Made by a program: the position numbers and the translations under genes. DNA of 64,000 nucleotides, taken from NCBI GenBank assembly GCA_947579665.1, contig OX388349.1, forward strand, positions 27,684,459-27,748,458, in the 5' to 3' direction. The stretch comes from Sympetrum striolatum (lineage: Eukaryota; Arthropoda; Insecta; Odonata; Libellulidae). Below are positions 24,506-35,490 of the stretch, in pieces. Positions within the stretch are counted from its first letter, which is position 1. Each line of letters opens with the position of its first letter. The notes below the pieces were generated by a model. That model made no database searches and was not told where the DNA came from. It was given only the letters and a program-made list of their open reading frames with translations.

Positions 24506-24630
24506 TACTACGTTCAAAAAGTTCCCGAACTTCTTTTTTCCCGCAAAAACGTCGAGCAGGAGAAATTTAAAATTCTTGTGGGAGATCGGTAGGTTATAGG
24601 TAGCTCTATCCACAACATGAACGTAGTTGT
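24506..24630. mobile_element. Mariner-like element remnant
   Basis: The left end TACTACGTTCAAAAAGTTCC matches the terminal repeat of the MITE at 8349-8425. A weak inverted end (ATGAACGTAGT) occurs at about 24617-24627. The interior is unlike the 77-bp MITE, so this could be a deletion derivative of a longer relative. The right boundary is uncertain. Confidence 0.4.
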
Positions 24631-25005
24631 ATGTATGTATATTCTCAATATTTTATCCATATATTTTTATTAAAGAAGAGATAATTTGAATTTTTGGAGG
24701 CTATTTCTCAATGTCGTTACGCAAGTTTATGATAAGTATTGCATTCGCAGTAAGGTCCAGATTATCAAGGAATAAGATTTCTTTGTTAAATATGAATCAG
24801 TTGGATCTTTTAAATATTATCAAATAGGTAACAATTCTTTTTGGGTTGTATAAAAGTATTTTCATTGATTTTTCACAAAATTATTAATATATAATAGTTG
24901 CTACAACAATCATTTGCAATCGACATGTAGATTCATATCTAATATGTCCATGCTAGGGCAAAGTAAAGATGTCGGGTTGGCTTCTTGATTACTCTATATA
25001 TTTAT

Positions 25006-25230
25006 TAGAGGTTTAAAATCTCCAATAGCCGTTTTTGTCGGATTTCTTCTTCCCATTTACCGGTATTCCGAGAAAACAAGAAAGGACACCGCACTTTTTC
25101 AGATATGTGTATTTTCTTTCTTGTTTTCTCAGAATAACAATTAATGAGAAGAGGAACGCCTACAAAAATGGCTTTTGGAGATTTTAAGCCTCTAATTCCT
25201 TAACAGCCGTGTTCCAATTTTCCCTTACTT
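25006..25230. mobile_element. MITE family A, best-preserved copy
   Basis: Left arm blocks TAGAGGTTTAAAATCTCC, AATAGCCG and ACCGGTATTCCGAGAAAACA are inverted at the right as TTGTTTTCTCAGAATAACA, then an ATGGCTTTTGGAGATTTTAA block and GCCTCTAATTCCTTAACAGC. The right end continues GTGTTCCAATTTTCC, the terminal block shared with copies near 5.4, 7.2, 8.6 and 47 kb. It has no coding capacity. The family looks like a TIR-type MITE; the superfamily is unclear because I could not fix a target-site duplication. Confidence 0.7.
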
Positions 25231-26210
25231 GAGTACTCCGTATATTTATTCGTATATGGTTAGAATTTTCAATATCGTCTGTAGCGCTAAATTAATTAAA
25301 CCAAGCTATTGCATTGGTGATGATTCATCTTTCAAGACCAGCATCATTAACGATGTGCAAATTGAGGAAAAGTAAATCATTAAAAAACATATTGTTGGTA
25401 AACAAATTTATCTTTCTTCCGTGAATTAATGATAGGTAATACTTTTTTGGGGAAGATTCTTCTACTTTTAGAATTACTTCTACTTCAAATGACACAATTT
25501 AGATGTTTTAATAAAATATTAGCTGCTTTTTGCTGTTATGTTAGCTTGAACGGACTGTACTCTCCGATAGTAACTTACTGTTACTCTGTTGTTTGCTACA
25601 ACTTGAGTTGGGTGCCTCAATTGCTTACTACCTTAAGCCAGATCTTCATAACTACAATAAAAACTCATAAGAGCACAAGTTTTGCATCATGAATGTAGAT
25701 AATTAGGAAAATTTCTTCATTATAAAATACTGGATGCATATGGCCAGGCCGTAACAAATTTTAAAGCTATATATCTCTAAAAAAACTTACTAGTAGAAGT
25801 TTTTCTCACATGTAATTGATGCCATCAATCAGTCGAAATCTTTCCTCACTCTGGGGTTTCACAAATCCTTCTTTTCTCTCACTTTCTCCAAAAATTGGAC
25901 GGATTCAGACAACTTTAAGATAACGAGGCATTTGTTTGAGATGGAATTTTCTAGTGTCCATTTCGGATATCTCAACCAAGCTAGAAAATTCACCTGATTT
26001 GTTTTTAATATCTATATTATAGTAAGATACGAATCTTTTAATCTATTAAAATATCATTATCTAAATAATAAATTTCCATAAGCTATATTACTTACTGATA
26101 GATACCAATCCTTGTAAAACGATCTAAATATGACTACAATAAGGGCCGGTAGAACGCTTCTCTTACCGTAAGAATTCTTAATCTTTACAATCGTTCTTCG
26201 TATCCACGAA
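25231..26210. other. AT-rich DNA, no gene recognised
   Basis: An 87-codon frame at 25429-25692 is hydrophobic but has no family motif. Nothing else stands out. Confidence 0.45.
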
Positions 26211-26845
26211 CTTGATAAAATGCAGCCTGAGGCAATTCGTTTGGTTAAAAAATGCTATGATAAAAAAGCAAGCGTTACAAAAATGCTCTCAGACGTAGGC
26301 TGAAAATCCTAGAAAGACCGAAGATTAAAAGCTAGGCTGCTATTGCAAATTCAGGGAAACATTTACGGAAAATACAGCCGGTATCATGCAATCCCCTGCT
26401 ACCTCGATCTATCCAATAATGAACGTAAATTAAGATAAATAGATGCTAGGACGAATCGATTTAAAAATTCATACTTTCGAACGATGCTCGACAATAACCG
26501 AGTAAAGAAGTAGTTTAGATTAACTAATGTTAAGACCCCCTACCACACGCCGAAAGATGGCTCGCAGGGTATTTATGCAGAAGTAGATAATGAAGTATTT
26601 TCCTTGCATCCTATATCACCTGTTTTAACAATACTTTTATGTATCTATATTTATTTTTATTATTTCAGCATGAATATATTCATCGTATTTCAATGTATTT
26701 TCGCATATTTACGAGTTGTTGAGAGCTGAAACTACGTAAGAGTATGTCCATCTGACTAGACGAGGAGATATTAATGCTAACAAAAAAATAATGTAAAATA
26801 GAATAATAATAAAATAAAATATTAATAATAATAATAGATAATAGT
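26211..26845 (+). pseudogene. Non-LTR retrotransposon ORF2 C-terminus plus 3' tail
   Basis: From about 26220 one frame reads QPEAIRLVKKCYDKKASVTK, then MLSDVG, two stops, and resumes as DRRLKARLLLQIQGNIYGKY; later it reads IDARTNRFKNSYFRTMLDNN. This is the post-reverse-transcriptase C-terminal pattern of CR1/Jockey-type LINEs: xAxRFVxxxYDRxxSVTxML, LGWxxLExRRxxARL, then a block near RTNxFKxSFFPRTIxxWN. The frame is held for over 100 codons despite several stops. An A/T-rich 3' region follows, ending in AAT-type repeats at about 26786-26840 that act as the LINE tail. The copy is dead and 5'-truncated. Confidence 0.75.
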
Positions 26846-29795
26846 AAAAGATTGTAAAAGACTATCTTTTACCGTTGTTGAAATGCTTCACCAAGGAAAT
26901 AAAAATCATCCATTATTCTACAAATCCTGTAACCTATGTCCTTTTTCTGTTAATTTTACACAGCTAAGCAAGTTATAGAAGCGGAGCTATATCAGTTACA
27001 TATGAACTGCAAAGAAAAAAATCACTTTGATGGTTTGAACTTTTTTCTCTAGTTAAGAAATTTATTACATTTAATATGTAATTTAAGTCAGTATTTAATA
27101 AAATAATAAACATTTTCGGGAAACACCGTCAAGAAGGTAACCGCAGAAATTTTGAGTAACTTATTGATAGCTTAGCTAAAATTTTAAAGAGGAACTTGAT
27201 AATGATAACCTGAAAATTAAAAGCTGGGACGCTTTCAGGATATCAATACCATCAAGGAAATATAATTAATATCTAACTTAGAATTTAGAGATTTTTTATC
27301 TAATCAAGTTACTTCTTTCTTCTTCTGGTGACATTTCTACTTTTTAGCAAACTCTTGCCCTCAATGGAGCATACTCTGTTGCATAGGCACTTATTTAAAC
27401 GCTTCTAACTCACCACGTTTGATTTACTTAAAATAGCATTGTTTAGTTGATGAAAAAATTGAAATTAATTCTATCAGCTAAATTTGCGTAAAGCCTGAAG
27501 AGAGATTTCGTTTTTCCAAGTAGATGCAAGATATTTCATTTTTATATTATTCATAAATATTTTGATCTGAGTTTTACTACTTTTAGCTACTTCTCAAGAT
27601 GCATATAGAAACGTTTTCAAAATATAAATTGACAATTCGGAATGGATTTTGAATAAAATAAAAGTTCAAGGCAAATAGGAGCAATAAAATCAGTTGTTTG
27701 GTTGGTCCGTGTTAAAAGATAATAATATTGAATACCTCGACGAGTCCATTAGTTGTTTCAGTTTTTACAGCGAATGAATGCCTTGGAAAACCAAGAAAAA
27801 TTTATTGCACAATTCACCACTAGAATTTATCTGGGGTGGTTATTTGTAACAAATACGTAAATGTCTATCAAATGGAAGTTGGACAGCGAACTGGAACTAT
27901 ACACTTTCTTAATGATGTTAAGGTATTTAAATGATCTAAGTTGCCGTTTGATTTAACATTGAATTAAGAATTAATGGGTAGAATTGCAAAAGTTATAACA
28001 ATTTAATAGTCAAGTTACCTTTTGATTTAATTAGAAGTGAATGAGAAGGTATTAGAGTAATTGTAGCTGTACTATGAACCCTTTCCTCTTTAGCAATACA
28101 CCTTCCTTTCCATTCATCGATTGAAATCTCCAACTTTCTAATCCTCTTCTTTTCTCTAAAAACCCCAACTAATTCGCGGGCGTTTCCATTTTTCTCTTTC
28201 CCTCCATTTGCTCACTTCTCAAATCCTCCTCATTCACCCCTTCCATTTCCTCGGCCTCTGGACCTCTTTATTCGGAAAACCGTTTCCTCCCTTCCTTTCT
28301 TCCTCCCACTCCACGCCCTAATACCCGCACTTCTGTTTGTCTTTGGTCCATTTTTTTCCCTTGCGAGACATACACCACGCACCGTTATGTTCCTTCCTTC
28401 TCAACTCCCTTTTGCCTTCCTAAGTCCACGTCATTTCTCACGGGAAACTTTTTCTCATTCCCCGCTGACTTCTATCATATAATATCCTTTATTAGTTTAA
28501 TTAGATTCGATATGTCCTATCCATCCAAAATAATGTTTCAGAACCAGCAAGTCGTACTTTTCACCAACGATTAGCTTTATTCGTGAATTGATGATTTTGT
28601 GGTCCCTTTCATAAAAAACTACACGTAGGTCCGGTATCATAACGTATGGTTAAATTGGAGTTCAGTCGTAATCTTTGAATTAGCAAACATTATTATAATG
28701 GATAGTTAAAACGATTAATTTAAGTACCAGCTTGAGCGAACTTCAAACCTTGTAAATTACGTAATGTCCCTAAATTGCATTTACGCATAATCGTCAGATT
28801 ATTTTTTCAGAAGGTTTTCCTAGAAAGTGTATTGTCATACCTTGATTTGGTGCTTACTAGTTCATACGTTAATCATAATGTTAATTATTAGAGAAGCCTT
28901 AACTATCGATTACAATGCGGCTTGTTAGAATTAAAGTGAAGGTTACTATTTAACACCATTGTAATCATAAGTTACAGTACCGTGCCATAGAGCAATAAAA
29001 AAAATTCCCAGACTAAAATTTGGAGCCATTTTCTTCTCTATTGTGTACCTGCATTTGTATTCGAATGAATTGTATAAACTGGAGAAAATTCAATTCATGA
29101 ACAGTGCCTCAAGTTAAAGACATAGTGACCGGCTACTGTGTTCCCCTACGTATCATAAATGTTTGAGAGTGTAGGTATAAAATATATTTTACATGTATTT
29201 CACCGAAACTTAGGATGTAAGACAATTATATGAGATATTGGAGAATTAGTTTTATTTTAGATTTTTAGAATGATTAACATCTGTCTCTTTGCATTTAATT
29301 AGATTGAGGGTTGGTAGAAAAACGGGGCAGAAATAAAACCATTAAGTCAACATTTTACTTGAACGTTGATGAGACGACCAGTTTTGGACAGTTCTGTTAG
29401 ACAGTAGAACAAGTTTTCTCGTAATTTCTTAATGATTTGACTCAATACGCAAGAGAAGAATATTTTATCGAGATAACGTAAATATCCAAGTAACTATTGT
29501 CGACAAGGTCAAGTAAATGTCACTTATGTCACTATCTTATATAACAATGTCAAGAAATAGTAAATAAAAAGTAACTTTGAAAGAAATATTTAAAAATATT
29601 CCAATTATAATTAATGTTAGAATATAGAAATACATATACCGGTGTATTCACTCGCATTACTATGTATGTATTATGTTCATGTTGGCACAACCAATATTGT
29701 TAATAGTCACATTAGTGTTCTATATGGTATGTAAGTATAATAGCAGATAAAACAGAAACAAATATGTAAATAGGATCAGAATCCACACACTGATC
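26846..29795. other. AT-rich DNA with a long pyrimidine tract; no gene recognised
   Basis: Positions about 28080-28460 are strongly pyrimidine-rich on the plus strand without a clear tandem period. The remainder is AT-rich with no recognised repeat or coding signal. Confidence 0.45.
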
Positions 29796-29799
29796 CTAA

Positions 29800-30030
29800 A
29801 TAAAACAAAGATCTCGGAGTCAATAAGGTCTTTATTAAGGCGAGCTTGAGACTGAAAAGTTTCTTCTTCCCTCTAACCTTTCATCAACGATATTATATAC
29901 ATTAAATTTTTTGAGTAGGTGAATAGAAATAGAGAGAAGAACTTTAACAAACCTAAGGTGATATCTTAGGAAAAAAAAGATCCACAGTAGTGGACAGTCT
30001 TACAGCTCCCTATCAAAATGACTATTAAAA
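29800..30030 (-). mobile_element. LINE 3' end (family C)
   Basis: Read on the minus strand, a TTTTCCTAAGATATCACCTTAGG block is followed after about 100 bp by GGTTAGAGGGAAGAAGAAAC, TTTTCAGTCTCAAGCTCGCC and TTAATAAAGACC. This is the same terminal order as at 55050-55320 and 62145 onward. The AATAAA next to the end is the likely polyadenylation signal. Confidence 0.65.
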
Positions 30031-31184
30031 TATACTTTAAATTCTGAAAATTATGTTCTAATAAATCTCATTACCAGTGGCTAGGTTCCAAGGTACATAC
30101 ATAAACTTAGCTTATTTTTTCTAACGATCCTAGAATAGAATATACTTGGATTTAATACCTTATGAGGACTATTCAGTATCTCAGTAAATGTCTCAAACCA
30201 ATTCCTCCGAGGACTTTTCTCTTCCCCACATTGTTTTCCATTTCCTAAAGGTTTCCCCGTAATTTCCTCCTCTTTCCTCATCCCCGTCCTTTTATCTTCC
30301 TCCCCATCCACCGCTTCTGCTTCCCATTTTCCTCTATTCCTTATTGGAAACGACTTTCATTTCAGTATACACCGCAGATGGGGTTCCTATCCCTATTAAA
30401 TTTCCCCCAGTTCCTTAACCTACCACAAGGGGTCCATTTCCAGATATTTCAGCCTCATTGTCCCAGGCGTTTCGCAGTAGTTAATTAGCGTTATTCCCGC
30501 CATTGAATCAGGAAGGCATATTTTTTTCGATCCTCATTTCCTCTTGCGCATTTGATCTTTCGCTTTTTTTACCATCAACGTTGGAAGTTCACCCGTTGTC
30601 CGCAGTGTTTCTCATTGTCCTCACCTCGAAGCCAACACCGAAGTCATCGCATACCAACTTCTCTCTCCCCTTTCTATATCTTATAATATATAATCTATCG
30701 ATGCCTTTATTGGTTGACCTCTTTTTTCCTTGTGATCGTGGTCCCATTAGACCGACTTTTTTCATTTGTTCCTCCTCGTAATATCCTGCGAACCTCCTGT
30801 TATACTTTTTCGTCCTTTCCTTCCGCCTGCAACTTCCATCCGCATCCAGATCTGCATTTGGACCAACTTTTAATGATCTCGGTCAAAAACTTATCCTTTT
30901 AATGCGAGCAGATGTTAGGGATGAAAAGGCTCGGCGTAATTATCCCCGAGATAAGTTTTAGTAACACTTTAGGGAGCCATTTCGGAAAATCAAAGGACAA
31001 TGTAGGCGTAGGAGTAGAGAACACTCTGGGCTTCATATGCGCTCATGATTCTGAGGCTTTACTCAAATTTTTTATTCAGGTTCGTCCGAAGCGGCTCGTT
31101 TCGCTTTACTTCGTGATTCACCTATTCAACTGTCTTTTGTTAATCAAAGTGAAACCATACCCGTTATAACTGCGATTTATATGA
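30031..31184. other. Pyrimidine-rich and mixed sequence, no gene recognised
   Basis: Pyrimidine-rich segments at about 30190-30350 and 30520-30800 create several open frames (30081-30311 minus; 30503-30781, 30714-30902 and 30912-31169 plus). None shows a domain motif or a credible splice context. Confidence 0.4.
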
Positions 31185-31192
31185 GTATAGGT

Positions 31193-31592
31193 CAGGGTTG
31201 GCGAAACTTTTGCGTCAGGCGTGCCATATTTTATGAGTGCTAAGTAAACTCAATAAACTCAGGCTTTACTTCGTGGAATTTCATATTTAATCGAATGCCA
31301 TTTTTATTTCAAAAGTAAGAAAATAATAATATTCATTTAAAAAGAGTGTAAAATACTTGCGTGTCAATGTGGAAACCATAGAGGAGGATGGTGCTATATA
31401 TTTTAGAATACCTACCAGAAATAAGATTAAGATCTTGTCATTGGCTTAAATAATCGTTAATATGCATTACTTTTGAACAGATTCTACATTTATTTATAGC
31501 GGGGCTTTATTTTGAAGTGAATATATAAAATAAAGATAGTGTTCCGAGAATTTACGTGCCAAATTCTCTCTCGAGCCAGTTCGCCACCACTG
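31193..31592. mobile_element. 400-bp hAT-like non-autonomous transposon
   Basis: The left end CAGGGTTGGCGAAACTTTTG and the reverse complement of the right end, CAGTGGTGGCGAACTGG, are imperfect terminal inverted repeats of the hAT CAGxGGTxGGCAAAC type. The flanks GTATAGGT (31185-31192) and GCATAGGC (31593-31600) agree at 6 of 8 positions, as expected for an aged 8-bp hAT target duplication. There is no transposase. The inside is AT-rich. Confidence 0.75.
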
Positions 31593-32394
31593 GCATAGGC
31601 CATTCAGTCTTTGCCCATCATGTTTCAAACCACTGCTTCCCAATCTGGTTCTATATCATCTGCTTCCAATATTTCCAAATAAGACGGAATTACATGCTTC
31701 ATCTTCGAGTCGTTAAATCCTGAGTTTTGCCTGTGTCTGACTTCTAACAGCATTATTCTATTCTCCCTTCACCTATCGAACTAAATGTGATCTATTCTTT
31801 TTCAATTCTGATCTCAATTCTATTTCTGACTGCCGATTAATAACTTCTCCCATAAACTCACAGACAGATCTACTCGAAACATCATTAGAATTAGTTAATG
31901 AAACACTTGATGTTCATATTCTGTACGTAATTTGTGTAATTTATGAAATTAAATTCTATTTTCAGAAGCAACTTTAAGCGATACATTTTTTTCTGAGTTA
32001 AGCTACCTTTCAAGATACATTTTAAAAATGAAATTGGCTCCTCTGTATACTATAAAACGTTGCTGGGAAAAAGTTTAACTGGTTCTCATTATTAGAAGAT
32101 TTTTATTCGAAAATTATTAAATAAGGAATGAAATTAAATAAAAGCAAAAAAATAGAGAGTACGATATTATGCTAACAGAAGAGCCTAAGTCTCCCCTTAG
32201 AGATAACTTAAAAAATAAGTGGGAAAACAACTGCTGAATTAGGGATAGTGAATAATCTGCTAAACCTATTGAGGATGCAACTAAAATTAAAAGGAAGAGA
32301 GGAAAATTTTAAAAAGTCATCTACACCAAGGCAGGTTTATGAGTTTTAAGATTCTCCTCCAAATGACATTGTTTTTGTTATTGATAATTTATGT

Positions 32395-32606
32395 CCCCCT
32401 TTAATTACTCCAACAACTTCAAACCTCCCTCTTTGTCTTTTTCCTTTTCCATGTTCACAATTGTCAATTACCTACTCTAGTAATCCTTCTCCTCTTAATA
32501 TTTGTCCCACCCGTTTCCTCTATCTCCGCCTAATAACTTCAGTCAACCTCTCTTCTCCCCACATCTTCAGCACTTTCAGATTCGTGTTCCTATCAATCCA
32601 GCTAAC
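32395..32606 (-). pseudogene. LINE ORF2 C-terminal remnant
   Basis: One minus-strand frame reads VSWIDRNTNLKVLKMWGEER, LTEVIRRR, stop, RKRVGQILRGEGLLE, stop, VIDNCEHGKGKRQRGRFEVV. It has the same motif order as the remnant at 884-1108 (ISWxDxxTN block, basic block with VGxILRGEGLL, GKRxRGR block). Two stops in an otherwise kept frame indicate an old inactive copy. The pyrimidine-rich plus strand here is simply the antisense of this LINE. Confidence 0.75.
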
Positions 32607-34362
32607 TTATTTTATTCTACACCACTCCTTGATATCGAGGACACACAATCATTTGATGACCTCGTTTTCTCTGGAAAGCGTTTCACACCCTAACAAATGA
32701 GTCACCTCAGGCAAAAAGTTTTAGATACATCTTCCTGATTCTCTAATCAAGGCCTTCCGTCATTACCTCTGAGAATCCCTGAAAGAGTCCCTGTTCTTCT
32801 AACATCGATGCTCCTCTTAATCTGGATTAGGAACAATATCCAAGAAAGGTAAATTATCAAACTTTTCTATTTTTCTATCGATCCTGATTTATTATTTTAC
32901 CATTTTCAATCATCGAGTCTCTTATCCAATTTACTACTTGAATGATCCATATTCAATATTCTCAGTGATTCATCTATTTTAAATAAGGGTTAGTAACGGT
33001 TAAAGTTGAATCCATGACAATGGGATTCACCATGCTTTTCGAAAACGAAAACAAAACATTTTTCCAATGATAAAGTTAATAACTGTAGAATAACTAATTA
33101 ACAATTCATTAAAATATTTAAAAAATAGTATCCATCGTGTATTTAATTCATAAATTAATAAACTTGAGAAGTGTAGGTTGTTTTCTTTAGGTTTCCGTTA
33201 AAATTAAGTTGGGAAATAACTCATTAGCTGTTTAAGCTTATCATTTTTTAATGTTATGGACCAAACGAAAGAATGGTCACATATAAATATTTAACCCTAC
33301 TTGAGGTATGGAAACAACCCAGGGAGTTATTAAAGTAATGTAGCAACCCTTACAAGAACTCCAGACTGCAATTAAAAGAAAGTTGAAAGCGATGTTAGAA
33401 GAAAAGTTAGCTTGGACACAGAATTTAGAACGATAGACATTGGAGAATCGTATGAAGAGTTAACGTAATTTCACTTAACACTATTAGTTTTAGACTGAAG
33501 TAAGGATTATGGAGAACGCACGATTCCGAAAAAAACAACGCGTGAGAAAACTATTCATCCACTGTACTGTTAAGGAACTGCACGTTTAAGTAACATGTCT
33601 GTCTATGAAAAAATGGACCAAAAACATTTCCGTAAAAGGTTTCTATCTTCGTTAAACGGAATTATGCTCAGATAACTAGCACCTCACGAAAGATACACTA
33701 AAATGTGATACGGTGAGAGTTTTTTTCTTTTATTTTTCTTCTTTTTCTGCGAGATACGGAGAGAAATTTCTTACTGCCATTTATGAGATATATTTAAAGA
33801 GTAAAATAGTTAAAAGTACACGTGCATGAATATACTCCGAAAGTTTTATCTTTATTTCCACGGATTAACCTTCTCGGCGACAAAAGCAGTCTCAACCCTT
33901 GACCAAGAAACAAGCTAGCCCCCTCAGGCTTCTTATATGCAGTTAACGTCGATAAGGAATTCCAAAAAAAATTATCATAAGTTTAATTATCACTTCATTA
34001 TTACAATAAATCAATTCAATAACTCCGGAAAACATTATTTTCGAAAGAGTGTATTGGAGAATACTTTCGAATTAAAAATATATAATAATAAGATAAGATG
34101 GCATCGATAATATTTATTGTTTATCTCCTGATAATGATTGCATAATATTATATTCTAGTAAATATTACCTGAAGTTATCATAGGATTTTTACATTACATT
34201 GAAAAATTGTTCCAATCAAAGTTTTCACGTGAATGCCAAGATCTTTAACAGTTGGAAGACCATTAAAGTACTATTTTCCATTTAAAACAGTGCAGTATTT
34301 TGATAATTCTGGAATGCTTGCATACTGGTAGCCTGCCAAGGGGGTTTGTTATTCTCTCAATA
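32607..34362. other. AT-rich DNA, no gene recognised
   Basis: No repeat partner, RNA gene or coding motif was recognised in this stretch. Confidence 0.45.
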
Positions 34363-34493
34363 TTTGTTGTTGTTGTATTGATTAAAAGTTCTTCGATATC
34401 TCAGATTAATTCGCACATGGACTCCCACCGGGAATCAAACCCGGCACCACTTTTATCGAAGCCAAAGCGTTGCTCCATTGGTCATCCAAAAGC
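34363..34493 (-). mobile_element. tRNA-derived SINE copy, diverged
   Basis: On the minus strand a tRNA-like head runs from about 34493 to 34415, with a B box close to GGTTTGATTCCCGGTGGGAG, followed by the family's unique block (GCGAATTAATC, then GAAGAACTTTTAATC) and a trinucleotide tail, here (CAA)n rather than (TAC)n. Copies at 44534-44665 and 48494-48612 are better preserved. A short TCTCTCA repeat on both sides may be the target duplication. Confidence 0.7.
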
Positions 34494-35269
34494 TCTCTCA
34501 CTAGTATGGCATAGATGTGTCTTCAAGTGGCATTTATTTCTATTTCACTCGAATTTATTCATACTTTTGGTGAGCAGCTAACGAGCAATTTAATTAATTT
34601 ACTCATATCGCCTTAAATAAATAGAAATACTAAAATAATTACTTCAAGACAGTGGTCGTCTCACAACCACCATGGGGAGAGGTCACCGCCTTGATAGGAT
34701 TACATTCCAGATCACTCGCTAAAATCCTAGTATTGTATTAAAATTGAAATTGTAATTATATTTCCGTTGTTGCATACCCGTCTATGGAATTTACAGCGAG
34801 CAGCAATGCAGGAATTACGGTGCAGTTCTTCCTCTCCAAAATTTCATTCCACTTCTATTAGTGGCTCTCACCCCTCCGGAGAGGCATCTCTTCATGGGAT
34901 ATGTGTTTCGGCCGGAGGAGAGCTCTTATAAATCTCTCTTCTCCGTCCCATCTCATTCTCTCCGCCCTTTCTATTCCCCTTTATTTCCTCCTTTTCTCCA
35001 TTATATTTTCTAAAGCCGATCTCCATTTCCTCTCTCTTTCCAACCCTTCTTTATTCCCACTCCTCCTCCATCATTCAGGTCACTAATTTCTACTTCTTTC
35101 GGAATATGTGACCACTCCTTATCTCGATGATTGAAATATCTTTCAATCGTCTTTTGATAGCGAAATCTACTTTCATTCTATTTTTTTCACAGTATAAGTA
35201 ATGACTGCGATAGCATTAAAGCTACTTATGTATGAGTGATACTGAAATGTGACACTGATAAAGGTTTTT
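34494..35269. other. Mixed sequence with a pyrimidine tract, no gene recognised
   Basis: Positions about 34855-35070 are pyrimidine-rich and give a 61-codon frame without motifs. Otherwise AT-rich. Confidence 0.4.
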
Positions 35270-35490
35270 CTTAAGGAAGACTAGGAAAAGTATTGCTAGA
35301 GTCGTTGTGTTTCACTCACTTGGACATGTTCCGCTTGTAGGGTTCGGGGAAGAAAGTATACGCAAATGATCTCATTCCTCATCTTGCCTTTTAAGCCTCA
35401 TTCCCTTCTATTAGGACTTGGTAGCTTCTTTTAGAGGGGATGAGGTTCCAATCTTGCTTCGAATTCAGTATTTACAGTCAGCATTTGCCA
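35270..35490 (+). repeat. Unclassified dispersed repeat D, copy 1
   Basis: It shares ordered blocks with 46280-46470 in the same orientation: GAAGACTAGGAAAAGTATTG, then TTTCACTCACTTGGACATG, then TTTTAAGCCTCATTCC and AGGACTTGGTAGCTTCTTTT. The two differ by many substitutions and small indels. I recognise no terminal repeats or coding content. Confidence 0.6.
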
